Positions 7,195-14,142 are shown, counted from the stretch's first letter. The stretch is DNA of 18,036 nt from Asticcacaulis sp. (GCF_020217185.1 NZ_JAIWNX010000305.1:1-18036), one strand, 5' to 3'. The notes: a model not told the origin generated them from the letters alone. Made by a program: numbers and translations.

Positions 7195-7775
7195 CCCACC
7201 GGATCGCGCGGCGTGAAGGCGAGCGGATCGGCCCGATCGTCTGTGTGCGGAGCCAAATCGGGGATGTCCAAATCGGCATGGCCGTGGTCGCCGGGGTCGG
7301 CGCGTTCACCCGTGGCCATGGCCTGAAGGAAGGCGATGCCGGCGGCAATCAGGCCGGGGCTGTCCCAGAATTCGGCCTCGCTGGCGTCGAACCGCAGCAG
7401 GCGCAGGTTGGGATCGTCCTTGCCACCGGGGAACCACGCCTTGTCCGCCGCCGACCACAGTTCGTCGATAATGGCCGGGTCGCGGCTGATGCTCACCGTG
7501 CCGTTCAGGGCGACATAGTTGTGACCCTTCGGATCAGAAAAGGTCAGCAGGGCCGCCGGATTGGCGTCGATTTCCGCCATCTTGCCCGTATCGGCCCCGG
7601 TGAAAAACCACAGAACGCCGTCAAAGGCCTTGTCTTCGGGGTGGCGGATCTGCGGCATCATGGGCCGCGCGTGCAGCAGGCCGGTCGCGGCGTGCGTCGC
7701 CAGCATGGCCACCTTGGTGTCCTTGATCAGGGACCAGATACGTTCGCGGGCCTCTTGGCCATACAGGGTCGTCAT
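7191..7775 (-). CDS. Pyridoxamine 5'-phosphate oxidase-like FMN-binding split-barrel protein (general stress protein 26 type)
   Basis: 194-aa predicted flavin-binding split-barrel protein. The barrel covers about residues 8-150: KVAMLATHAATGLLHARPM (21-39), LWFFTGADTGKMAEIDANP and NYVALNGTVSISRDPA are typical of the general stress protein family (Pfam PF16242 type). AWFPGGKDDPNLRLLRF is the family C-terminal signature. It is unlikely to be true PdxH. The C-terminal 35 residues are Asp-rich and look disordered. ATG 7775 has AGAGG about 7 nt upstream. A longer in-frame extension to 8129 runs antisense through the osmC-like gene and is rejected. The stop overlaps the qor stop. Confidence 0.9.
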   Translation of the reverse strand: MTTLYGQEARERIWSLIKDTKVAMLATHAATGLLHARPMMPQIRHPEDKAFDGVLWFFTGADTGKMAEIDANPAALLTFSDPKGHNYVALNGTVSISRDPAIIDELWSAADKAWFPGGKDDPNLRLLRFDASEAEFWDSPGLIAAGIAFLQAMATGERADPGDHGHADLDIPDLAPHTDDRADPLAFTPRDPVG

Positions 7776-7898
7776 GCGTTGCCTCTTTTGGTTTACTGGC
7801 GCCCCACCGCCGCTGTCTATTTGCGGTGCGTGCCCGTAAAATAGCCATAGGAAGGGACGCCCCGCGCATATAGTCTGCCGACAAAACGGAGACCCCTC

Positions 7899-8285
7899 AT
7901 GGCCCATGCCCGCGCCCATATCGGCACCACAGACTTTCTCACCACCATCGAAACCGGCGGACGCACCCTCAGCGCCGACGAGCCCGAAGCCCTGGGCGGC
8001 GGCAATGCCGGGTTTGCCCCCTACGATTTGCTGCTGGCCTCGCTGGCCGCCTGCACCTGCATCACGCTGCGTATGTATGCCGCGCGCAAGGGCTGGCCGC
8101 TGGAGGCTATTGATGTGGAACTGCACCACAGCAAGGACGACAAACGCTCAAAAATCACGCGCGTCCTGACCCTGACGGGGGCGCTGGACGAGGCCCAGAG
8201 AGCGCGACTGGCCGAGGTGGTCGAACGCACGCCGGTCACTCTGACGCTCAAAGAAGGTGCGGATATCGCCACCACGTTTAATTAA
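7899..8285 (+). CDS. OsmC-family protein lacking the second conserved cysteine
   Basis: 128-aa OsmC-fold protein, a different subfamily from the OsmC at 4625-5059. The helix SLAACTCITLRMYAARKGWPL carries Cys52 and Cys54. The position of the second active-site Cys is Thr111 (VERTPVTLTLKEG), so the usual two-cysteine peroxidase cycle cannot run unless Cys52/Cys54 pair. ATG 7899 follows CGGAGACC (GGAG about 8 nt upstream). It is divergent from the split-barrel gene across 123 bp that includes a small CACCGC/GCGGTG palindrome (7805-7828). It converges on dinB with overlapping stops (TTAA, 8282-8285). Confidence 0.88.
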   Translation: MAHARAHIGTTDFLTTIETGGRTLSADEPEALGGGNAGFAPYDLLLASLAACTCITLRMYAARKGWPLEAIDVELHHSKDDKRSKITRVLTLTGALDEAQRARLAEVVERTPVTLTLKEGADIATTFN

Positions 8286-9370
8286 ATGGCCAGCGACAAT
8301 TGCTGAGGTTCGGCCTGCGCCTCCGTGCCGCCCAGCGACGACAGGGTGACGCCCAGCAGACGGATGCCTTTGGCGATCGGAAAGACGCTTTCGAGCAGGC
8401 CGCCCGACAGGCGCGCCAGTTCGTCCTTGTTGAGCACGGTAGCGGCTGCCGTGTGGCTGCGGGTGATCTGCTGGAAGTCGGTATATTTGACCTTCAGCGT
8501 CACAGTACGCCCGCGCGTGCCGTGCTGATCGCAGTAGCGCCACACCTTGTCCACGATGGGTGAAAGGGCTGCGCGCGCGGCCTCCAGCGAAAAGATGTCC
8601 TGAAAGAAGGTGTTTTCCGCCCCCACCGACTTGCGCACCCGGTCGGGCTGCACGCGGCGATGGTCGATGCCGCGCGCGATATTGTAGTAATAGTCGCCCG
8701 ACACGCCGAAATGCTTTTGCAGAAAGGCCAGGTCCTGCGCCTTGAGATCGGCCCCGGTCAGGATGCCCAGCCGGTTCATCTTCTCTTCGGTGGCCGGGCC
8801 GATGCCGTGGAAGCGCCCCACCATCAGGGTTTCGACAAACTCAGGCCCCATGCGCGGCGTGATGACGTAAAGCCCGTCCGGCTTGCGATAGTCCGAGGCC
8901 ATCTTGGCCAGAAACTTGTTATAGGACACGCCCGCCGAAGCCGTCAGCCCGGTCGCCAGCTTGATCCGTGCCCGGATTTCCTGCGCGATCAGGGTCGCCG
9001 AGGCGATGGCCTTGTGATTGTGCGTAACATCAAGATAGGCCTCATCGAGCGACAGCGGTTCCACCAGCTCCGTATAGTCCTCGAAAATCTCGCGGATCTG
9101 CTTCGATACGGCTTTGTAGGCGTCAAAGCGCGGCTTAACGAAGATCAGGTCCGGGCATTTGCGTCGCGCCGTCACCGACGGCATGGCCGAGCGGATGCCG
9201 TATTTGCGCGCCTCATACGAGGCCGCCGCCACGACGCCGCGTTCCAGCCCGCCCACCGCCACGGGCTTACCGCGCAGATCGGGATTATCGCGCTGTTCCA
9301 CAGAGGCGTAGAAGGCATCCATATCCACATGGATGATCTTGCGCAGGGGTTCGATGTTCTCGTTTTCCAT
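8282..9370 (-). CDS. dinB: DNA polymerase IV (Y-family, SOS-induced)
   Basis: 362-aa translesion polymerase. Catalytic carboxylates are Asp16 (HVDMDAFYASVE, 14-25) and the SLDEAYLDV motif. The fingers YEARKYGIRSAMP, helix-hairpin-helix PATEEKMNRLGI and little-finger domain are complete. The C-terminus QLSLAI resembles the beta-clamp binding motif QL(S/D)LF. I chose ATG 9370 (MENENIEPLRKI) rather than earlier in-frame starts, because a predicted promoter and SOS box lie at 9394-9433, inside the longer frame. The Shine-Dalgarno is weak (CGGA). It follows ada on the same strand but has its own LexA-type site. Confidence 0.95.
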   Translation of the reverse strand: MENENIEPLRKIIHVDMDAFYASVEQRDNPDLRGKPVAVGGLERGVVAAASYEARKYGIRSAMPSVTARRKCPDLIFVKPRFDAYKAVSKQIREIFEDYTELVEPLSLDEAYLDVTHNHKAIASATLIAQEIRARIKLATGLTASAGVSYNKFLAKMASDYRKPDGLYVITPRMGPEFVETLMVGRFHGIGPATEEKMNRLGILTGADLKAQDLAFLQKHFGVSGDYYYNIARGIDHRRVQPDRVRKSVGAENTFFQDIFSLEAARAALSPIVDKVWRYCDQHGTRGRTVTLKVKYTDFQQITRSHTAAATVLNKDELARLSGGLLESVFPIAKGIRLLGVTLSSLGGTEAQAEPQQLSLAI

Positions 9371-9393
9371 GGTGCGGTTCCGCAGCGTCATTA

Positions 9394-9408
9394 GAACGTA
9401 ATGCGAAC
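9394..9408 (-). promoter_or_regulatory. LexA/SOS box of dinB (GAAC-N7-GAAC)
   Basis: GAACGTAATGCGAAC on the plus strand, which reads GTTC-N7-GTTC towards dinB. It is a perfect match to the alphaproteobacterial LexA consensus and lies 24 bp upstream of the chosen dinB ATG. It overlaps the predicted -10 element, as expected for repression. Confidence 0.88.
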
Positions 9409-9433
9409 ATAGCACAAAAAGAGAACAAATCAA
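9406..9433 (-). promoter_or_regulatory. Predicted dinB promoter
   Basis: On the minus strand, a -35 TTGATT (9428-9433), 16-bp spacer and -10 TATGTT (9406-9411). The -10 runs into the SOS box. The predicted start near 9400 would leave a leader of about 30 nt to ATG 9370. Confidence 0.6.
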
Positions 9434-9442
9434 GCGGTGAGC

Positions 9443-10513
9443 CTAACGTTCCGCCGCCAGCAGCGCCGCCTTGCGTTCTACGCCCCAGCGATAGCCCGAC
9501 AGGCTGCCATCTGTGCGCACCACGCGGTGACAGGGGATGGCCACGGCGATCTTGTTGGCGGCGCAGGCCGAGGCCACGGCGCGCACCGCGGCGGGCAAAC
9601 CGACCCGTTCGGCCAGTTCGCTGTAGGAGACGCGCGTGCCGGCGGGCAGGGCCTGAAGCGCGGCCCACACCTTCTGCTGGAACAGGGTGCCGCGAATATC
9701 GAGCGGCAGGTCGAGCGCGGTTTGCGGCGCTTCGATCAGCCCGGCCACACGCGCCATGGTCTCTTCAAACGCCGCGTCCCCACCGATCAGTTCGGCCTTG
9801 GGAAAGGCGTCCTGAAGGTCGCGTACCAGCGCCTCCGGGTCGTCGCCCAGAAACACCGCACAGACCCCCTTTTCGCTGCGCGCCACCAGCAGCGCCCCCA
9901 GACGCGACTGCCCCACGGCGAAGCGGATCACCTCGGCCACGCCGCCCTTGCGGAAGGTGCGCGGTGACATGCCCAGCGCCTGGGCCGTATCGGCGTAGAA
10001 GCGGCTGGGGGCATTGAACCCGGCCTCGTATATGGCTTCGGTCACGCTGCCGCTGGTCTTCAGCGCGGCGCGCATCCGGCCACTGCGATGAGCTCGGGCA
10101 TAGGCCTTGGGCGTCAGACCGGTGGCCGCCTTGAACACCCGGTGGAAATGAAAGGGACTTAGGCCCGCCCGCTGGGCCAGCGCTTCCAGGGTCGGTTCGA
10201 CCTCGGCGGTTTCGATTTCGCGGCAGGCCTCGGCGATGCGCTGCGCCTGAAGGGCGCGCTGGCCGCCCTGATCGGGCTGGCAGCGTTTGCAGGGGCGAAA
10301 CCCGGCGGCCTCCGCCTCGGGGCCAGTGGCAAAAAAGCGCACATTCTCAGGCTTTGGCCGTCGCGACGGGCAGGTGCAGCGGCAATAGACGCCGGTGGTC
10401 TTCACGGCATAGACAAAAGCGCCGTCCTGCGTCGCATCGCGGGTGGTCACAGCCCGCCAGCGCGGGTCTTCGGTCAGGGCAAAGGCAGCGGTCATGGATG
10501 GTTCCTCACTCAC
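9443..10513 (-). CDS. ada: Ada: O6-methylguanine-DNA methyltransferase / methylation-responsive activator
   Basis: 356-aa bifunctional repair protein and transcriptional activator. The N-terminal zinc domain has Cys44, Cys48, Cys75 and Cys78 (GVYCRCTC ... FRPCKRC), which binds zinc and accepts methyl from phosphotriesters. An AraC-type DNA-binding region follows at about 90-185. The methyltransferase domain has acceptor Cys328 in IPCHRVVR, with the Arg/Tyr SGYRWGVERK after it. Cys46 between the two first zinc ligands is an extra cysteine. The GTG start at 10513 is preferred because GGAGGT lies 5 nt upstream. An ATG at 10495 with GAGGAA upstream is an alternative. dinB lies downstream. Confidence 0.95.
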   Translation of the reverse strand: MSEEPSMTAAFALTEDPRWRAVTTRDATQDGAFVYAVKTTGVYCRCTCPSRRPKPENVRFFATGPEAEAAGFRPCKRCQPDQGGQRALQAQRIAEACREIETAEVEPTLEALAQRAGLSPFHFHRVFKAATGLTPKAYARAHRSGRMRAALKTSGSVTEAIYEAGFNAPSRFYADTAQALGMSPRTFRKGGVAEVIRFAVGQSRLGALLVARSEKGVCAVFLGDDPEALVRDLQDAFPKAELIGGDAAFEETMARVAGLIEAPQTALDLPLDIRGTLFQQKVWAALQALPAGTRVSYSELAERVGLPAAVRAVASACAANKIAVAIPCHRVVRTDGSLSGYRWGVERKAALLAAER

Positions 10514-10565
10514 CGGATACCTCCATTGTGAATGTTTTGAGCCCCCTGCGCGTCCCGCCGCTTGC

Positions 10566-10598
10566 GGTCAAATTCGGGTGGTCAAATTCGGGTGGTCA
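10566..10598. repeat. Tandem 14-bp direct repeat upstream of ada
   Basis: GGTCAAATTCGGGT occurs twice head to tail (10566-10579, 10580-10593), followed by a partial third unit GGTCA (10594-10598). It lies 53-85 bp upstream of the ada GTG start and ends 4 bp from the EIIA stop. Placement fits an activator-binding site, perhaps for Ada itself, but the sequence is not the E. coli Ada box. Confidence 0.8.
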
Positions 10599-10601
10599 CG
10601 C

Positions 10602-11006
10602 TCAGTTGTCACCCGACAGGACGTAAGAGGCGACGGTGACGTATTTGCGCCCGGCCTCCTGCGCGTGCTGCACGCAATCGGGCAGGGCCTCCAGCTTGCG
10701 CAGCGTCGCCAGCTTGATCAGCATGGGCAGGTTGAGCCCGGCGATCACCTCGGCCTTGGTCTGCTCCATGACGGAGATGGCCAGATTCGACGGGGTGCCG
10801 CCGAACATGTCGGTCAGCAGGATCACACCGTCGCCGCTGTCATTGGCAAAGGTGGCCTTGAGGATGTCCTGACGGCGCTGAGCCACGTCGTCTTCAGGCC
10901 CGATACAGATGGCCGTCACCTGATCCTGCGGTCCCACAACGTGTTCCATGGCGGATACAAACTCTTCCGCCAGACCGCCGTGGGTCACGATCACCAGTCC
11001 GATCAT
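10602..11006 (-). CDS. manX: PTS EIIA, mannose family (regulatory PTS)
   Basis: 134-aa cytoplasmic EIIA(Man) domain. The phosphorylated His is His9 in GLVIVTHGGLAEE. LLTDMFGGTPSNLA (about 64-77) and GLNLPMLIKLATLR (about 90-103) are the family signatures. No IIB, IIC or IID gene is nearby, so it is the terminal phosphoryl acceptor of the alphaproteobacterial regulatory PTS, not a sugar transporter part. ATG 11006 is taken because the protein begins here in homologues; the Shine-Dalgarno is modest (AGGGA). It has its own promoter at 11079-11106. The HPr gene that usually follows is absent; ada is there instead. Confidence 0.92.
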   Translation of the reverse strand: MIGLVIVTHGGLAEEFVSAMEHVVGPQDQVTAICIGPEDDVAQRRQDILKATFANDSGDGVILLTDMFGGTPSNLAISVMEQTKAEVIAGLNLPMLIKLATLRKLEALPDCVQHAQEAGRKYVTVASYVLSGDN

Positions 11007-11041
11007 ATAGACGTCATCCCTACACGTGACCGCCCGATTGT

Positions 11042-11060
11042 CCCGGAGGGGGAGTCCGGG
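11042..11060. other. Small hairpin in the predicted EIIA leader
   Basis: CCCGGA (11042-11047) and TCCGGG (11055-11060) pair around a 7-nt G-rich loop (C-rich in the transcript). It lies in the predicted leader between the promoter and the ATG. No T-run follows, so its role is unclear. Confidence 0.4.
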
Positions 11061-11078
11061 GAGCGGCACAAGAGCCCG

Positions 11079-11106
11079 ATTATAGACCCAATTCACTGCA
11101 CTGCAA
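11079..11106 (-). promoter_or_regulatory. Predicted sigma-70 promoter for the EIIA gene
   Basis: On the minus strand TTGCAG (11101-11106), 16-bp spacer, TATAAT (11079-11084, a perfect -10). It lies in the 155-bp spacer between hprK and manX, leaving a leader of about 65 nt. Confidence 0.65.
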
Positions 11107-11161
11107 AAAGGTCTTTCGATTTAGGACGAAAATGCGACGGTGCCAAGGGCGATCCGTGGGA

Positions 11162-11611
11162 TCACGACAGAAGACGCAGCCGGGTGAGCAGTTTGGCCAC
11201 AGTCGAAGCTTCCCTTGGGTTAAGCCTGAGGGTGGGTAAATCATACCCCAGAACGGGGGTCAACTCGGCTTCGGGCAGGCGCTCAGGGGGCGATAATTGG
11301 CAATGCACACAAAGGCTTACGCGGGTCAGGGGGCGACGGGGCTGCGGCGTTATGCCGATACCGCGCACCTCCATTCGCCCGGCAATGGTGTCCGGAGCGC
11401 TGGCGAAAATGTGATCGCCCGACGCCCACAGGACCGAGTAGTCGTCGCTCACAAGCTGAAACCCAGCCTCCAGCGCGCGCAGGGCGAGATCACTCTTGCC
11501 GATGCCCGATGGCCCCATCAGCAGCACGCCCCGCCACTGGCCCCGAATGGGCACGGTCAGCGACGTGGCGTGGAGGATGATTCGGGACAAGTACGGGCTC
11601 CGGATAATCAT
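11162..11611 (-). CDS. hprK: HPr kinase/phosphorylase, short alphaproteobacterial form
   Basis: 149-aa catalytic domain only, as usual in alphaproteobacteria. It phosphorylates HPr on serine and so tunes the regulatory PTS. Walker A is GPSGIGKSD (33-41), with LVSDD at 53-57 and the HprK signature EVRGIGI at 81-87. The start is uncertain. ATG 11611 directly abuts GGGGAGGT in a repeat hairpin, leaving almost no spacer. TTG 11590 (MSRIILHATSL), with GGAG 8 nt upstream, matches where homologues begin and may be the real start. It lies 36 bp after chvG, so it is probably co-transcribed. Confidence 0.9.
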   Translation of the reverse strand: MIIRSPYLSRIILHATSLTVPIRGQWRGVLLMGPSGIGKSDLALRALEAGFQLVSDDYSVLWASGDHIFASAPDTIAGRMEVRGIGITPQPRRPLTRVSLCVHCQLSPPERLPEAELTPVLGYDLPTLRLNPREASTVAKLLTRLRLLS

Positions 11612-11637
11612 ACCTCCCCATCGAAGGCAGGGAGGTA
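11611..11637. repeat. CCTCCC/GGGAGG palindrome overlapping the hprK start
   Basis: TACCTCCC (11611-11618) and GGGAGGTA (11630-11637) form an 8-bp stem with an 11-nt loop in the 36-bp chvG-hprK gap. On the minus strand the gene-proximal arm is the GGGAGGT directly before the annotated ATG. Confidence 0.8.
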
Positions 11638-11647
11638 TAGGGATGGG

Positions 11648-13228
11648 TCACTGATACACGTTCGGCAGGGTGATGGTAAAGCGCGCGCCGGCGATGGTGT
11701 TATCGCCGTTCAGGCGGTTCTCGGCCCAGATACGGCCACCCTGCGCCTCAATAATCTGCCGCGAGATCGACAGACCCAGACCCGAATTACGCCCGAAATC
11801 CGTGCCCTTGGGCCGCGAGGTATAGAAGCGCTGGAAGATGGTCTCCAGATTTTCCGCCGGGATGCCGGGGCCGTCGTCCTCGATCACGATGTGCACCGGG
11901 CGCTTCGGGTCGGCGTCGGAATAGGCGACGCAGACGCGCACCGTACCGCCTTCGGGCGAGAAGGAGCGCGCATTGTCGATGACATTGCGGAAGACCTGCC
12001 CCAGCGGCCCTTCGCGGCCCATCACCTTCGACGCCGCCGGGGTCAGTTTGCGCTCCAGACTGACCGCCGCCCCCTCGGGCATGTGCTGATAGAGGGAGAC
12101 AATGTCTTCGAGCAGGGCGCCGACATCGACGGGTTTGGGCACATCGCGCGCCAGTTCGGCATCAAGGCGTGAGGCGTTGGAAATGTCGGTGATCAGCCGG
12201 TCGGCGCGGCGCACATCCTGCTGGATGACGGCCATCAGGCGCGCCTTGGCGGCCTCATCCTTCACCAGGCTAAGCGTTTCCAGCGCGCTGCGGATCGAGG
12301 TCAGGGGGTTCTTGATCTCATGCGACACGTCGGCGGCGAAGCGGTCGATATCGTCCATGCGCTTTTGCAGCGCTTCGGTCATGGATTGCAGCGAGCGAGC
12401 CAGAATCCCCACCTCATCGTGGCGCGACTCCAGATCGGGCAGGGAGAAGGTGCGCGCCTTCTGCATCCGCACGGCATCGGCGGCGTCGGACAGGCGGTGG
12501 ATGGGCCGGCTGACCAGCCAGTGTAGCAGCAGCGACGAAAACAGGCTGACGCCCAGCGCCACCAGAATAAAGGGCAGCATGGCCCAGCGCTGCGCCGCGA
12601 CGATGGTGTCCACATCACCGGCTTCGATGGTCAGCACGCCCAGTATGGCCTTGACGCGCTTCAGCGGTACCGAGACGGAAACGACCTTTTCGCCCTTTTC
12701 GTTATAGCGCACCGAAGCGACCGGCTCACCGCTCAGGGCCTGTCTGACCTCGGCGTCCAGCGCCTCACGCGCCTTTTCCTGCCGCAGGTTGCGCGCCTTG
12801 CGCCGCTCGGTATCGGGGAGGGTGTCCTCGACCGGCGGCAGGCTGCGCACATCAATCTGTTCGGAGACGGAATAGGAGTCGGTGAGGACGTGCCCTTTGG
12901 CATCGAACAGGCGGGCGCGCTGCTCTGCGGGGATGAAGCGGCCCAGCACCAGCACGGCGTATTGCGGCTCCAGATAGGGCTCAGGGTCACCGGCAGTGGC
13001 GACCTCGGCGATGATCTCGCCCATGGTCTCCGCCTGCGCCATCAGCGACTCCTTGCGGTTGTCGATCAGGCCCTGACGGAATTCATTGAGCACCAGCGCA
13101 CCGGTGATCAGCACCAGCAGCCCGGCCAGATTGAGCAGCAGAATCAGCCGCCCCAGCCGCGCCCGGAAAAAACCGATGCGCGCAAAGGGCGGCAGAAGGC
13201 GACGCTGCGGGGTTTCGGTGCCGGGCAT
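11648..13228 (-). CDS. chvG: Sensor histidine kinase ChvG
   Basis: 526-aa inner-membrane kinase of the ChvG/ExoS type, which senses acid or envelope stress and phosphorylates ChvI. A cytoplasmic N-terminus precedes TM1 (about 26-48). A periplasmic sensor region spans about 49-216 (LFDAKGHVLTDSYSV), then TM2 (about 217-238) and HAMP (about 239-291). The phospho-acceptor is His303 in DVSHEIKNPLTS. The ATP-binding domain has NVIDNARSFSP (N box), IEDDGPGIP (G1) and GLGLSISRQIIEAQGG (G2). ATG 13228 is chosen because GGGGAGG lies 8 nt upstream, within a repeat hairpin. It follows chvI by 141 bp. Confidence 0.94.
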   Translation of the reverse strand: MPGTETPQRRLLPPFARIGFFRARLGRLILLLNLAGLLVLITGALVLNEFRQGLIDNRKESLMAQAETMGEIIAEVATAGDPEPYLEPQYAVLVLGRFIPAEQRARLFDAKGHVLTDSYSVSEQIDVRSLPPVEDTLPDTERRKARNLRQEKAREALDAEVRQALSGEPVASVRYNEKGEKVVSVSVPLKRVKAILGVLTIEAGDVDTIVAAQRWAMLPFILVALGVSLFSSLLLHWLVSRPIHRLSDAADAVRMQKARTFSLPDLESRHDEVGILARSLQSMTEALQKRMDDIDRFAADVSHEIKNPLTSIRSALETLSLVKDEAAKARLMAVIQQDVRRADRLITDISNASRLDAELARDVPKPVDVGALLEDIVSLYQHMPEGAAVSLERKLTPAASKVMGREGPLGQVFRNVIDNARSFSPEGGTVRVCVAYSDADPKRPVHIVIEDDGPGIPAENLETIFQRFYTSRPKGTDFGRNSGLGLSISRQIIEAQGGRIWAENRLNGDNTIAGARFTITLPNVYQ

Positions 13229-13236
13229 AGTCTATG

Positions 13237-13341
13237 CCTCCCCATAGGATTGGGGAGGTGGGCTCAACAAGCGCCCCCATCGCCGCAGATCTCCGCCAGT
13301 GGCGGCCCGTGCGGCACCCCTCCCCGGCCAGGCCGGGGAGG
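13237..13341. repeat. Repeat pair C in the chvI-chvG spacer
   Basis: Two CCTCCC-family hairpins fill the gap. One pairs CCTCCCCA (13237-13244) with TGGGGAGG (13251-13258). The other pairs CCTCCCCGGCC (13319-13329) with GGCCGGGGAGG (13331-13341), a perfect 11-bp palindrome around one base. This resembles elements A and B but has lost the central GGAGGGGG/CCCCCTCC pair. The chvG-proximal arm is its ribosome-binding site. The second hairpin could act as an attenuator after chvI. Confidence 0.82.
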
Positions 13342-13369
13342 TATAAGGGAAGCGGGCAAACGGCATGGG

Positions 13370-14080
13370 TTACACTTCGCGGTAGCGATAGCCTACGCCA
13401 TAAAGGGTTTCGATGGAGTCGAACTCCTGATCAACCAGCCGGAACTTCTTGCGCATGCGCTTGATGTGGCTGTCGATCGTGCGGTCATCGACATAGACCT
13501 GATCGTCATAGGCGGCGTCCATCAGGTTGTCGCGGCTTTTGACGAAGCCCGGACGCTGCGCCAAGGCGTGCAGCAGCAGGAATTCGGTGACGGTCAGGCG
13601 CACCGGCTTGCCGTCCCAGGTGCATTCGTGGCGGGCGGCGTCCATGACCAGCTTGCCACGCTTCAGCGACTTGGCGTTCAGCGCTTCCTGCGTTTCCGGC
13701 GGCTCGGACTGATCGACGACGCCGGCGCGGCGCAGCACGGCCTTGACGCGCTCCAGCAGCAGGCGCTGCGAGAACGGCTTGTGCATATAGTCGTCGGCGC
13801 CAAGGTTGAAGCCCAGCACTTCGTCGATCTCATCGTCCTTCGACGTCAGGATGATCACCGGCAGGTTGGAATTCATACGCAGGCGACGCAGCACCTCCAT
13901 ACCGTCCATGCGCGGCATCTTCACATCAAGGATGGCCAGATCGGGCGGGTCCTTTTCCAGTGCAGCCAGACCGGTCGCGCCGTCGTGATAGGCCTGCACC
14001 GTATGTCCGCCGCTTTCCAGCGCCAGCGAAACGCTGGTGACAATGTTTTCGTCATCATCGACAAGGGTAATTCTGGCCAT
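13370..14080 (-). CDS. chvI: Response regulator ChvI
   Basis: 236-aa OmpR/PhoB-type regulator. Receiver domain 1-120 with acidic pocket Asp8-Asp10, phospho-acceptor Asp52 ([11 protein letters not shown]), Thr79 and Lys101. A winged-helix DNA-binding domain follows at about 140-236 ([45 protein letters not shown]). The sequence is characteristic of ChvI, which controls envelope, acid and, in symbionts, polysaccharide genes. ATG 14080 is preceded by CGGAGGG at 5 nt. It heads the cluster chvI-chvG-hprK-manX. Confidence 0.95.
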   Translation of the reverse strand: MARITLVDDDENIVTSVSLALESGGHTVQAYHDGATGLAALEKDPPDLAILDVKMPRMDGMEVLRRLRMNSNLPVIILTSKDDEIDEVLGFNLGADDYMHKPFSQRLLLERVKAVLRRAGVVDQSEPPETQEALNAKSLKRGKLVMDAARHECTWDGKPVRLTVTEFLLLHALAQRPGFVKSRDNLMDAAYDDQVYVDDRTIDSHIKRMRKKFRLVDQEFDSIETLYGVGYRYREV

Positions 14081-14112
14081 AAGCCCTCCGGTTGTCTTAC
14101 CTGTGGCGCACC

Positions 14113-14142
14113 ATATAACGCCGTTTACGCCAAAACACTCAA
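14113..14142 (-). promoter_or_regulatory. Candidate chvI promoter
   Basis: On the minus strand TTGAGT (14137-14142), 18-bp spacer, TTATAT (14113-14118), about 33 nt before the chvI ATG. Its -35 overlaps one copy of an 11-bp repeat, CAATTATTGAC (14140-14150), that recurs at 14272-14282 close to the divergent gene. Confidence 0.45.

Noticed and set aside
7776..8129. N-terminal extension of the split-barrel protein
   Set aside because: It would run antisense through the OsmC-like gene. The family begins near MTTLYGQEARERI, which has its own ribosome-binding site.
9371..9433. Upstream starts of dinB
   Set aside because: The extension contains the predicted promoter and SOS box, and DinB homology begins right after ATG 9370.
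10566..10598. CRISPR-like array
   Set aside because: The units are directly adjacent without spacers, only 14 bp long, and no cas genes are present.
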